Below are positions 1-9,088 of a stretch of 64,000 nucleotides of DNA, piece after piece. Under the pieces are notes generated by a model. It saw nothing but the letters and a program-made list of their open reading frames with translations, made no database searches and was not told the DNA's origin. The translations under genes and the position numbers were made by a program. Origin of the DNA: Symbiodinium natans (lineage: Eukaryota > Sar > Dinophyceae > Suessiales > Symbiodiniaceae); contig CAJNDS010002437.1 in NCBI GenBank assembly GCA_905221605.1, positions 156,001 to 220,000 of the forward strand. Reading direction: 5' to 3'. Numbering within the stretch: the first letter of the stretch is position 1; the number at the start of each line of letters is the position of its first letter.

Positions 1-900
1 ACAGCCTGAACCCAAAACCTCAACCCTAAACCCCTAAACCCCTGAATCCTAAATTCTGGGAGCGTTTGTGGCTCAAATGTCTGGCTGGGCATCGAAGTGC
101 CTTGGGAGGACACGCTGAGGGCTTGTGCCATGTCGTAGTATTACGTGCCAACTTTTCTACTAAGGGTTTATGGTTTAGGGTTTAGGGTTTCGGGACTACA
201 GTATTGAAGAACGTCCAATGTGTTGGATCCTGCGGCTTCGCTGAGAAGATCTGTTGGGGCTTGCAGACCGATATGTGTGGACTCATGCGATTGTAGCAGC
301 ACCAAAGCCCTAAACCCTAATCCCTAAACCCTAAACCCTAATTGTAGCATGTAGCATCCATGGAGCCAATGTAGCCGAAGCAATTAGGCTTTCACCGTAT
401 AGGAAGGAAAATTTAGGGGTCGGGTCGCTCCGTACTTATTTCTACAATAGCCCCAAGACCCCATTCTAATTGTTAAGGCCGCTAGACCCTAAACCCTACA
501 CCCTAAACCCTATACACCCTAAACCCTAAACCCTATACTAGTTGTTAAGGACCCTATAGTACTTGCATGAGTGGCGTTTCCTTGCAGGAAGCCACCTCAG
601 GATCCTCCAGACAGGTCGTCTCAGCTGGGTCTTGGGTTTAGGGTTAGGGTTTAGGGTTTAGGGTTTAAGGTTTAGGGTTTAGGGTTTTGGGTTTTGGGTT
701 TTGGGTTTGGGTTTGGGGTTTGGGGTTTAGGGTTTGGGGTTTAGGGTCTAGGGTTTAGGGGTTTAGGGTTTAGGGTTTTAGTTTAGGAGAAACGGTGTGT
801 TAGAGGCATCCCGGCCCGTACGAAGTGGCAACCGCCCTGGCAGGCTGATCACCCTCTTCGACCAGATTCGCACAGAATGGCCGGACGAAAAGCGTCGCAG
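1..900 (+). other. Left edge: telomere-type arrays with candidate exons
   Basis: This stretch alternates short CCCTAAA and TTTAGGG runs (about 300-345, 483-535, 635-785) with short non-repetitive blocks. Two blocks read like coding DNA on plus. The first is 61-135, open for about 25 codons. The second is about 826-888, encoding LITLFDQIRTEWPDEKRR and followed by GTGGTCGG as a possible donor. They may be 5' exons of the ion-channel gene that starts being recognisable at 1316. The link is inferred only from strand and proximity, and no start codon could be fixed. Confidence 0.3.
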
Positions 901-904
901 GTGG

Positions 905-1150
905 TCGGATCGCTAGTCTACTATTTGCTTACCCAGACCCCTGAGAGGATCCAAAAAATAGAATCCCCAAATAGTACCCTCTTCTACTATTGGGTGATTT
1001 TAGGAACCCTTACGGGGATCTGTCTTTTTGATCCTCCCAGGGGTCTGGGTAAGAACCGCACAAGACATGAAAAGGCTTTTCCTTAGAAGGGCAATAAAGG
1101 GACTACTATTTTTTGTTTTGTGGGGCGTTCTTGAGCAAATAGCAGTAGCC
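905..1150. mobile_element. Hairpin (MITE-like) element, TTTGCTTA family
   Basis: Inverted arms flank this block: CTATTTGCTTACCCAGACCC near 918 pairs with GGGTCTGGGTAAG near 1041. A second end at about 1120-1150 (TTCTTGAGCAAATAGCAGTAG) matches the right arm of the copy at 5613-5743. It therefore looks like a nested or composite copy of that family. No coding capacity is seen. Confidence 0.5.
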
Positions 1151-1315
1151 AGTCCCTAAACCATCCCGACCCAAAGCCATCTACACCCCTCTCAGACGGT
1201 CTGGGGCGACAGGTCCCGGCCATTGAAATCATGGTCACACATGACGTTCCGCAACAGCTTCCCAGAGACCCTGCCAAAAAGTGTGAGATGCCAGGAGAAA
1301 GCACTTTGCCTCCAG

Positions 1316-4300
1316 CATCACCTTTAACTTCTTTGTCGTCCTCGTCACGGTTGCGAATACCGTGCTCATTGGACTCTTGTTCTTGTTCTGGAGCTGGCCC
1401 TGACATGAGCACCCGCAAAGTCAGCCCCTGTTCAACAGCATTCTCCACACATCTCCAAATACACTCGTACGATCTGTAGAGGGTGGTCGAAGCATGACGC
1501 AACCCAGAAACTCCAAGACCCCTTAGTTAAGGAATATACCTTAAATCATATTTGAGTTCCTAGTATAATTTAAGGGATATTCCGTAATAAGGGGTTTTGG
1601 AGTCTCTGGGAACATTCTGGAGCCAGCGTGGTCAGGAGTGGAAAGCGATTATGGGAGCGGCCTCGAGTCGGGGACCCACAAGTGACCAATGGCCAAGCAA
1701 AGTAGCTTGGGATGTTTCCCCCCCCCCCTTATGCTAATTAACAGTCCTCAAGAGGGATTCTAGTACCCCCCCCTTACTATGATCCCTATTAAGGACTGAG
1801 GGGGAACATCCCAACAAGTAGCCGCAGCCTTGTGTCATGTGAAGATGCAGCCTGTGTGTCTCGTAGGTACGATAAGGGGGACCCTTAAACGGGAACCCCT
1901 TCTTAACCCTCTTCTGGTTCTCTTAAACAGGGTCCTTATTCAGAGGGTCTATATCCCCAAGGGTCCCCCTAATCCCCCTAAACCCTAAACCCCAAACCCT
2001 ACACAATAAACCCTAAACCCTAAACCCTAATCCTATCCCCTTTTGTGTCAGGCTACAAGATCGGCTGCCTTTCTTTGTGAGCGAAGTCACCTTCACGGGC
2101 TTCTTCTTCGTAGAGATGCTGCTCAGGGTGAATCAACTCAGCTGGGCTGCTCGGTTGAGGTTTAGGGTTTAGGGTTTAGGGTTTAGGGTTTAGGGTTTAG
2201 GGTTTAGGGTTTAGGGTTTAGGGTTTAGGGTTTAGGGTTTAGGGTTTAGGGTTTAGGGTTTAGTTTGAGTTTGAGCTTGACGGAGCCGCAGCAATTGTTG
2301 GCCAGGAGTACTTCATGGATGCATGGAACGTTTTTGACTATAGCCTTGTCGTCTTCAGCTGTGCTGACTTGGCCGCTTGATGGCAATCAGGGTTTAGGGT
2401 TTAGGATTTAAGGGTTTAAGGGTTTAAGGGTTTAAGGGTTTAAGGGTTTAAGTGTTTAAGGGGTTAAGGGGTTAAGGGGTTAAGGGTTTAAGGGTTTAAG
2501 TGTTTAAGGGTTTAAGGGTTTAAGGGATTAGGGCTCAGTGCACGCTGAGCACCCTTGAGCGAACCAATAGACAGAGTTGGCTGTGCTGTCACGGGGCCGA
2601 TTCGTTGCAGTGTACCCGGTCTTCAGATGTTAGGGTTTAGGGTTGGTTAAATGGGTTCAGTTATAAACCCCTTTAAGCAACATAGGGCACCCTTTTCATC
2701 CTAGGTTACTGGGCAACCCAGTAGTGTCCCGAACTCTTATAGGAACTTGTCCGAGGTGGTCAGCATGGCCAAGGAGAACGGCAGTGGACTCCGTTGGGCA
2801 GCGTCGATGCGTATCTTTGCTTCGAAAAGGGTAAACTTGGGATTTTCTCCTTATACTAACAGTCCTAGGGATTGTAGTAAGGGGTACTAGAATCCCTATT
2901 TACCGACTGTTGAGAAAAGGGAGAACATCCCAACCATAAACCCTAAACCGTAAACCCTAAACCCTAAACCCTAAACCCTAAACCCTAAACCCTAAACCCT
3001 AAACCCTAAACCCTAAACCCTGAACGGCCCAGGCCTGCCATGAGCAGCTAAGGCATCTTTCGCGCCTTCCGGATAGCTCGTGCTCTGAAAGGGGAGAAGA
3101 TCGTCGTGGGCCTCTTCAGAATTACGCAGGGGCTTCTGGACTCGCAATCTGCATTCTGGGGTTTTAGGGGTTTAGGGTTTTGGGGTTTTGGGGTTTTAGG
3201 GTTTTGGGGTTTTAGGGTTTTGGGGGTTTTGGGGTTTTAGGGTTTTAGGGTTTAGGGTTTTAGGGTTTTGGGGTTTTGGGGTTTTAGGGTTTAGGGATTT
3301 AAGGGTCTAGGGTTTTAGGGTTTAGGGTTCTTAGGATGGTTCCGCGTTCTGGGCTGCCTTCTTCGATAGTTAAACAGGCATGGGAGGTTTTTCAACATTA
3401 GGTTCCTTTAGAGGGGACTATACTTCGGGATGTTCCCCCTTCTACTAACAGTCCTTAATCGGAATTGGGGTACTATAATCCCGATTAAGGACTGTCAGTA
3501 TACGGGGAAGCATGCCAAATTTTTCTCTATTTGGGCTGAGCCAAGGCTTTTCCCGTTTTTTTTATATTACAGCCCTTTAGTATCAAGGGATTGGTAATTA
3601 TCCCAAAAAATCTTGGGGAACCAGTAAGCCAGAGAGCTTCCGGTTCCTTGTGCGCCCTTGTGGATCAGGTTCATCGATGCTCTGCCTTCCGTTTTCTGGA
3701 TGTCGATGGCTGCATTCATCTTCGCCTACATGCTCGCGGTGGTGCTTACATCTCTTGTCGGAGGGGACACGGAAGCCCAGAAGCATTTACGGACGCGGGG
3801 GAATGCTTGTAATGATGATGTGAGGTTGAGGGTTTTTTTTGGGGGTCTATAGGGCTTTGAGGGTTGGTAAGGGCTGCAAGGTTTAAGTTCCGGTGTGCCC
3901 TTAGGGTTTAGGGTTTAATGTGGGACCTGCTTTAATGTGGGGCCCCCCCCCCCCCCTGAACAGTCGGGGCGTGGATTGGGTCCTGATTACACGGCCCCGG
4001 GGGCTTATATGATTTTAATAGGGTGGAGTTTAGATATGTTTAAAAGGGGCAGCAATGCCCGGTTATCTTTTTTAAAGGCGCGCCACGTGGAATTTTCTTA
4101 CGGCGCCCGGACGGTTTGACTTTAAAGCGGACCCCTCAAACAGTGAGGGGGTCCTGAATAATTCCGCCAAATTGACTTTAAAGCGACCCCCCCTAATAAA
4201 GCAGGTCCAACATTAGGGTTTAGGGTTTAGGGCTAGTAAGTAGTACACTGGGTGTAGAGTTGCAGAGGGTGGTGCCACCAAGGCAGCTAGGGAGCTCTGG

Positions 4301-7300
4301 CTCGATGTGGACCTCTACTGTGGAACTGTCTCCCAGCCTCTTGGCTCACACTTGCACGGTTTTTTTAAGGGGTCCATGTTTAGGGTTTAGGGTTTAGGGT
4401 TTAGGGTTTAGGGTTTAGGGTTTATACTGGGGCCTTAGAAGGGTTCCGATACAGTAGCTTTAGGGCCCAAGTGAAATGGCCAGCTCTCAAAGTTAGAGGG
4501 GGGGTGGGGGGAGTGGGGGGGGGGAAGTAGGTGGGGGGGGTGCCCGCAAACTTGCCCACCTGTTGGGCTGCCGGAGAGGGGGTTAGGCTAAACCCTAAAC
4601 CCTAAACCCTAAATAGAGAAGTAACCATATAGTTGTTACAGGTATCCATGGAGCGTTCTGGTTCTCCGAAATTTCCCGGTTTCCCGGCTGCTTCAGGTCC
4701 TTGTACACCATTCTGCAGGCCTGGTCCTCGAAAAGACACATAGGGTTTAGGGTTTAGTGTTTAGGGTTTAGGGTGTAGGATTTAGCGTTTAGGGTTTAGG
4801 GTATGACACACCTCACACGTGCCGAAATCGCAGCTGCTGCCCTGACTGCCAGATAATGACCATGGACAGTGTCCACGAGCCCATCTTGAGACCAATTCTG
4901 AGCTATGCACCGCTCGGGCTCATCGCTCTTCAGCTGAATCCTGTTTGGATCCGAAACCCTAAACCCTAAACCCTAAACCCTAAGCCCTAAACCCTAAACC
5001 CTAAACCCTAAACCCTAAACCCTAAACCCTAAACCCTAAACCCTAAACCCTAAACCCTAAACCCTTTCGTCACGCGCGCCTAAGGTTGTCTATCTGACCA
5101 TGCTGATCCTGAGCTTTGGAACCTTGAACATCCTCCTAGCTATCATGGCGGTCACCTGAGAACACATGAGAACTCAAAGGTGGTATAGGATGGAAATTTG
5201 GTGAGTGTATGCCTATATCTATCTATGTTTATCTCTACATATATGTATATATGTGTCAAAAGGTTCTTATTAATGTTGGTGCGTGATACATTGAATTGGG
5301 GGTCTTGTTGGGGATGCTCGAAGTCAACATGTTCTCAATTATGCTTCTTCGACGGATCAGTGTTGAAAAAGCCTCGCCACCAGCTGGGGACGCCGAGGTG
5401 GAGAGGTTCGCGACCCAGACGTCCGTCGCACGCGAGATGTTGTTTCAGATTCCAGAGTCAGCTGTACATGAGAGCTCACGGATTTTGGTTTCGATGCCTG
5501 ATGTGCCCACAAGATGCATCTAGGATGACCATCATTTCACAGGACACCCAGGACTGGCACTGAATCGCTGATAGTGCATGCTGCGCGAGTCCGGCTGCTA
5601 ATCCTAAACAGCCAAGTAGTCTACCAATTGCTTAAGAACCCCAAACAAATAAGAACATTCTTCCTTATTAAGGGTAATATAGGGATTATGATTTTTCTTT
5701 TGGGGTTCTTAAGCAAATAGTAGTAGTCGAACCCGATTCAACCCTGAACCAGCGCTGACCCCGGAATTGCTTGCGCAGGAAAGCAAGGTTGCCATGATCG
5801 CCAAGTCTGAAAAGATGCTCATGGTGTCCATGCTGAAGGAGTTTGATGCCACTTGGAGTTGTGAAGACGGGACTCCCCTAAACCCTAAACCCTAAACCCT
5901 AAACTCTAAACCCTAAACCCTAAACCCTAAACCCTAAACCCGAGATCTGAGTGCTCAACTTGCCGGTGTCCTGCGCGATGTGGGGCTAAGGATTGCGATG
6001 CCGACTTTAACGGCGAGCTGGACTTGAAAGAGTTCCGCAAAGTGCTGAGGACGAGCCATGACGGCTGCCTCTACCCTGGAACTGTTTCAATCTCAACCGG
6101 TCCTTAACCCTAAGCCCTAAACCCCCTGACGCAGAGGACGGGTCCCATGACAGAGAAACTCAAGTTTCTCGAAGTTGGGGCGGTGGAAGCTGAGAACCTG
6201 CTGCTTTGCAGCAGGGTTTAGGGTTTAGGGTTTAGGGTTTAGGGTTTAGGGTTTAGTGTTTAGGGTTTAGGGTTTAGGGTTTAGGGTTTAGGGTTTAGGG
6301 TTTAGGGTTTAGGGAAGTGCTGTGCGACTCTGCGCTTCAGAATGTGAAGGCGAGACAGTCTTGACAAATCCTTTGCGGGTAAGGTTCGAGATGATGGATG
6401 TGGACAAGAGCCTCTGCAGTATTGCAACCCCTAACCCTAAACCCTAAACCCTAAACCCCAAACCCTCAACCCTAAACCCTAAACCCCAAACCCCAAACCC
6501 CAAACCTCGGTGGTCTCAGACCCGGCCACGGAGACATGATTTAAGGAGCGGGGCGTTGAGCCCAATGGAGTTCTTGAGTGGGCTGTTCAAGGCCGGGTCC
6601 CTACCACAAAAAACACTCGAATCCGAATCCTGGTGAGAAGGAACCTCCCCCCTTCCCAAAGGGTTTAGGGTTTAGGGTTTAGGGCTTAGGGTTTAGGGTT
6701 TCGGGTTTAGGGTTTAGGGTTTAGGGTTTAGCTCCGATATTCGGAACAACCCCCCCCCCCCCCCCCCACCCCCCCCCCCCACCCCACACCCCCCCCCCCA
6801 CCCCCCCACCCCCCCCACCCCCCCCCACCCCCCCCCCCCCCCCCCCACCCCCCCCCCCCCCCCCCCCCCCACCAAAAGCAACCAGAGCCGTGCAGGTCAA
6901 GGGGCAAGCGAAAGGACCCTGCCGAGTTCTGGTCGCTTCACATTGCCCTAAACCCTACCCCCCCCACCAAAAGCAACCAGAGCCGTGCAGGTCAAGGGGC
7001 AAGCGAAAGGACCCTGCCGAGTTCTGGTCGCTTCACATTGCCCTAAACCCTAAACCCTAAACCCTAAGCCCTGAACCCTAAACCTTGGGGACACAGCAGC
7101 GGCTTGGGGCCCCGGCAGGAGCTGACCTTTGCCGGCTCATCACGATTCTCGAAAAGAACAAAAAGATGTCAAAGGCATGGGTGGAGAGGATGAGGCTGGG
7201 AGCCTCGCCAGGGTTTAGGGTTTAGGGTTTAGGGTTCAGGGTTTAGGGTTTAGGGTTTAGGGCTAGGGTTTAGGGCTCAGGGTCGCAGAATGCCGGCTTC

Positions 7301-7382
7301 TATGCGGCGTGATGTGCTTTGGAGGCACATGAACCAACAAGCGGATCTGATCCAGGCAAGACTCAATCAAGCCATGGCCTGA
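1316..7382 (+). CDS. Single-domain voltage-gated cation channel with two EF-hands (multi-exon; approximate exon borders)
   Basis: Successive plus-strand exons spell one six-helix channel domain in order. S1 is 1316-1376 (FFVVLVTVANTVLIGL). S2 is 2052-2127 (FTGFFFVEMLLR). S3 is 2306-2372 (YFMDAWNVFDYSLVVFS). The S4 sensor joins 2742-2810 to 3053-3160 in phase, giving LRWAASMRIFRAFRIARALK. S5 is about 3661-3770 (LPSVFWMSMAAFIFAYML). Pore pieces are about 4290-4330 and 4853-4931 (QIMTMDSVHEPILRPI). S6 is 5085-5150 (LTMLILSFGTLNILLAIMA). The cytosolic tail has a canonical EF-hand at 5991-6048 (DADFNGELDLKEF) and a second one split over 6384-6410 and 6549-6592 (SGALSPMEFLSGLFK). The tail ends LIQARLNQAMA with TGA at 7380-7382. 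Such proteins are Na+/Ca2+-permeable plasma-membrane channels. Ca2+ gating through the EF-hands is inferred. The pore filter and the N-terminus are unclear. Most introns hold telomere-type arrays or hairpins. Confidence 0.78.
1716..1816. mobile_element. Hairpin element, GGGATGTTCCCCC family
   Basis: The left arm CTTGGGATGTTTCCCC and right arm GGGGGAACATCCCAAC are inverted copies around a loop that contains a second, nested inverted pair (AACAGTCCT / AAGGACTG). Both flanks carry AAGTAG, a possible target duplication. It lies in an intron of the channel gene. Confidence 0.65.
2157..2265 (+). repeat. Telomere-type array (TTTAGGG)n
   Basis: About 15 near-perfect TTTAGGG units lie between the S2 and S3 exons of the channel gene, so the array is intronic. 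Confidence 0.95.
2391..2532 (+). repeat. Variant telomere-type array (TTTAAGGG)n
   Basis: After a short TTTAGGG start, the unit changes to an 8-mer TTTAAGGG for about 14 copies, with some TTAAGGGG. The same variant is repeated along the array, so it expanded locally. It lies between the S3 and S4 exons. Confidence 0.9.
2837..2936. mobile_element. Hairpin element, GGGATGTTCCCCC family
   Basis: Arms ACTTGGGATTTTCTCC and GGGAGAACATCCCAA are inverted, with an internal AACAGTCCTAGG/ACTGTTG pair. It sits inside the intron that splits the S4 voltage sensor (2811-3052), directly beside a CCCTAAA array. Confidence 0.65.
2937..3021 (-). repeat. Telomere-type array (CCCTAAA)n
   Basis: About 12 CCCTAAA units abut the hairpin at 2837-2936, inside the S4-splitting intron. 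The orientation is opposite to the array at 2157 in the same gene. Confidence 0.95.
3158..3331 (+). repeat. Degenerate telomere-type array (TTTTAGGG/TTTTGGGG)
   Basis: This is a mixture of TTTTAGGG, TTTTGGGG and TTTAGGG units. It starts exactly where the S4-S5 exon ends: after TGG-G at 3160, the following GT is the first base pair of the array. The array therefore appears to supply the splice donor. Confidence 0.85.
3428..3517. mobile_element. Hairpin element, GGGATGTTCCCCC family
   Basis: Arms TTCGGGATGTTCCCCC and GGGGAAGCATGCC flank an internal inverted pair AACAGTCCTTAATCGG / CCGATTAAGGACTGT. It is intronic in the channel gene. Confidence 0.6.
4948..5065 (-). repeat. Telomere-type array (CCCTAAA)n
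   Basis: About 16 CCCTAAA units with one CCCTAAG variant lie between the pore exon and the S6 exon of the channel gene. Confidence 0.95.
5613..5743. mobile_element. Hairpin element, CAATTGCTTAAGAACCCC family
   Basis: The left arm CTACCAATTGCTTAAGAACC and right arm GGTTCTTAAGCAAATAGTAG are inverted copies. AGTAGTC-like flanks are present. It is intronic between the S6 exon and the cytosolic-tail exon of the channel gene. Confidence 0.7.
6214..6314 (+). repeat. Telomere-type array (TTTAGGG)n
   Basis: About 14 TTTAGGG units with one TTTAGTG variant lie between the two EF-hand regions of the channel gene. Confidence 0.95.
6751..6871. repeat. C-tract with single A interruptions
   Basis: About 120 bases are almost all C, broken only by isolated A. 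The minus strand is thus a long G-rich tract able to form G-quadruplexes. It ends at the first copy of the duplicated exon. Confidence 0.95.
6871..7052 (+). repeat. Tandem duplication of a 95-bp unit containing a channel-tail exon
   Basis: The block beginning ACCAAAAGCAACCAGAGCCG occurs at 6871 and again at 6966, identical across the compared bases and ending in CCCTAAACCCTA. Each copy carries GCAG followed by an open frame (SRGKRKDPAEFWSLHIA), so an exon of the channel tail with its acceptor is duplicated. Either exon could be used, or both could be used alternatively. Confidence 0.85.
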
Positions 7383-7457
7383 TCTTCGCAGGATGCAAGG
7401 TTTGCGTAAGCTTGTTTAAGCTGGCATAGACATCGGATATGGACATAGGGTTGGCAG

Positions 7458-7980
7458 GGTTATGAACTCAACTTTGCCGCTAAGGTGGGTCGAATACTGG
7501 CCGGTGAGCTGAAGGGATTGACAGAGGCACGGAATCGGAACTACTTGGCCAAGCAGCAGCTGCTTTTTCGAGGGTTTTGGGAACGGGAGAAGATGTGGAC
7601 GCTGAAGGCGGCAAATCGTGCGGAACATACGTGGAGCAGTGCTGCAAAGCGAAAGCTTGTGATCCAGGCTGGTCGAGTGCGGGAGCTCGGTTGGGAGTGT
7701 GACACGAAGGCAAGTGCTGCCTTGGCAGGAGAACGAGCTGAAGGACAAGGCTGCTTGCTGTGCACCCCCCTACCAGTTCGTTTTTTTTGGCCTGGGCCGA
7801 CCAGCTTCGTGCGTTGATGGGCTTGGCCTCAAATCTAAGGCGATTTTTCCTGGCATGATTGATATTGAGAGTGATGATGGCACAGACTTGCGGCCGCCTC
7901 GTCTTTTCCTGTGGTCATCCGTGGCCGACAGTTTCTTCCAGCTTCTTCTGGCCTCTAAGGTTCCAGCTGTAGCCCACTGA
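7458..7980 (+). CDS. Unrecognised helical protein, two exons
   Basis: Exon 1 (about 7458-7741) follows GGCAG and stays open for about 95 codons. The product is rich in Lys, Arg, Glu and Trp (GRILAGELKGLTEARNRNYL, then REKMWTLKAANRAEHTWSS), predicted helical. It may leave by a GC donor near 7742. A second open block (about 7835-7980) encodes AIFPGMIDIESDDGTDLRPP and SFFQLLLASKVPAVAH with TGA at 7978-7980. Joining them is inferred. No family is recognised and no start codon is visible, so 5' exons may be missing. It lies just after the channel stop on the same strand. Confidence 0.4.
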
Positions 7981-9080
7981 GTTCCACAACGCGTCTCACT
8001 TCTTCTCGAAGGGAAGATGACGAACCACCTCGGTGTTGTGCCATTTGCTATTTAGTGAAGTGCAGGTGTAGGAATTTTCTGACCACTGTCTAGGATGTAA
8101 AATAGTCCCACATCTGATCATCTGGCTGACCAGAGACTAGTTACTTGCAAGAGGGGCATAGCCGCGATACAGCAAGACTCTGGGTGTTCAAGCGGATACA
8201 GGGCAACTGATTGTTACATGTGCCCTCCAGCGTCGACTCGTCGATCCGCTTCTGGCTGGGCTGCTGTGGGCTACCCCCGCAAAGCGTGGGCGCTCCGCTC
8301 CAGCGTGACATGTATGAGGGCGACCTCGTGCACCATGCATTGCTATACATACATCCCGCGATGTTGACTTGTGCAGCTGCTTCATCAACAAATGGGTAGT
8401 AGACAACATAGCCACATTGCCAAAGTTGTTGAAGCCTTCAGTCATCCTAGTCTTCAAAGCAGGCTGGTCTGTTCAGCACGCACACAAGCCGACAACGTTT
8501 CTGGTACACGCGTGTGCCATGCCTTCATGGCAAGGAAGTCAGAATTCACTTCTCGTGGACAGTCGTTATAGCATTGGGTTTGAGAATGATAGGAATAGCA
8601 ACAAGAGTGACAATAGAATGGAGCTCACAATCCAGTAGTAATGACGATAACCAGTTCGACTGCATGCTTGTGCTCGTGCAGGACAAAGTGGCAGAGTCTA
8701 TCGCGTGTCGCGTGCCATGCACAAGTGGTGTGGGTACTGCTGTAGACTGCTCGTCATGGCTGAGACATGTGCCAGCCCAGTGGGTGTCTGGCCAGCCATC
8801 CCGCCACGCAGCCATGCATGTGACGTATAGTTGGCCCTTCTATTGCAATCCGTGCATGCATGTGAAACCGATCTGCTTCCTTACAGTGACTTGAAATTGA
8901 TGGCCGCACGTGGGCTTCAGGCTCAAGCCAAAAACACCGTCAGTGTTCACACCTAGCTACTTGTTGCATGACGGGTTCCATCAGCTTGGTCGACTTGGCA
9001 CATGCACATCTTGACCCAAATCTAGGACGTCAACTGTGATACAGCTTTCAGATCCTTGCGATCAAGCCTTCTGGACGGTC
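7981..9080. other. No gene recognised
   Basis: Only short overlapping frames on both strands are present, none with conserved motifs or splice context. No telomere-type array is present, which is unusual for this part of the window. Confidence 0.4.
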
Positions 9081-9088
9081 GTTTGACA

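Noticed and set aside
1083-1502. 139-codon minus frame
   Set aside because: It is antisense to the S1 exon of the channel (FFVVLVTVANTVLIGL) and has no motif.
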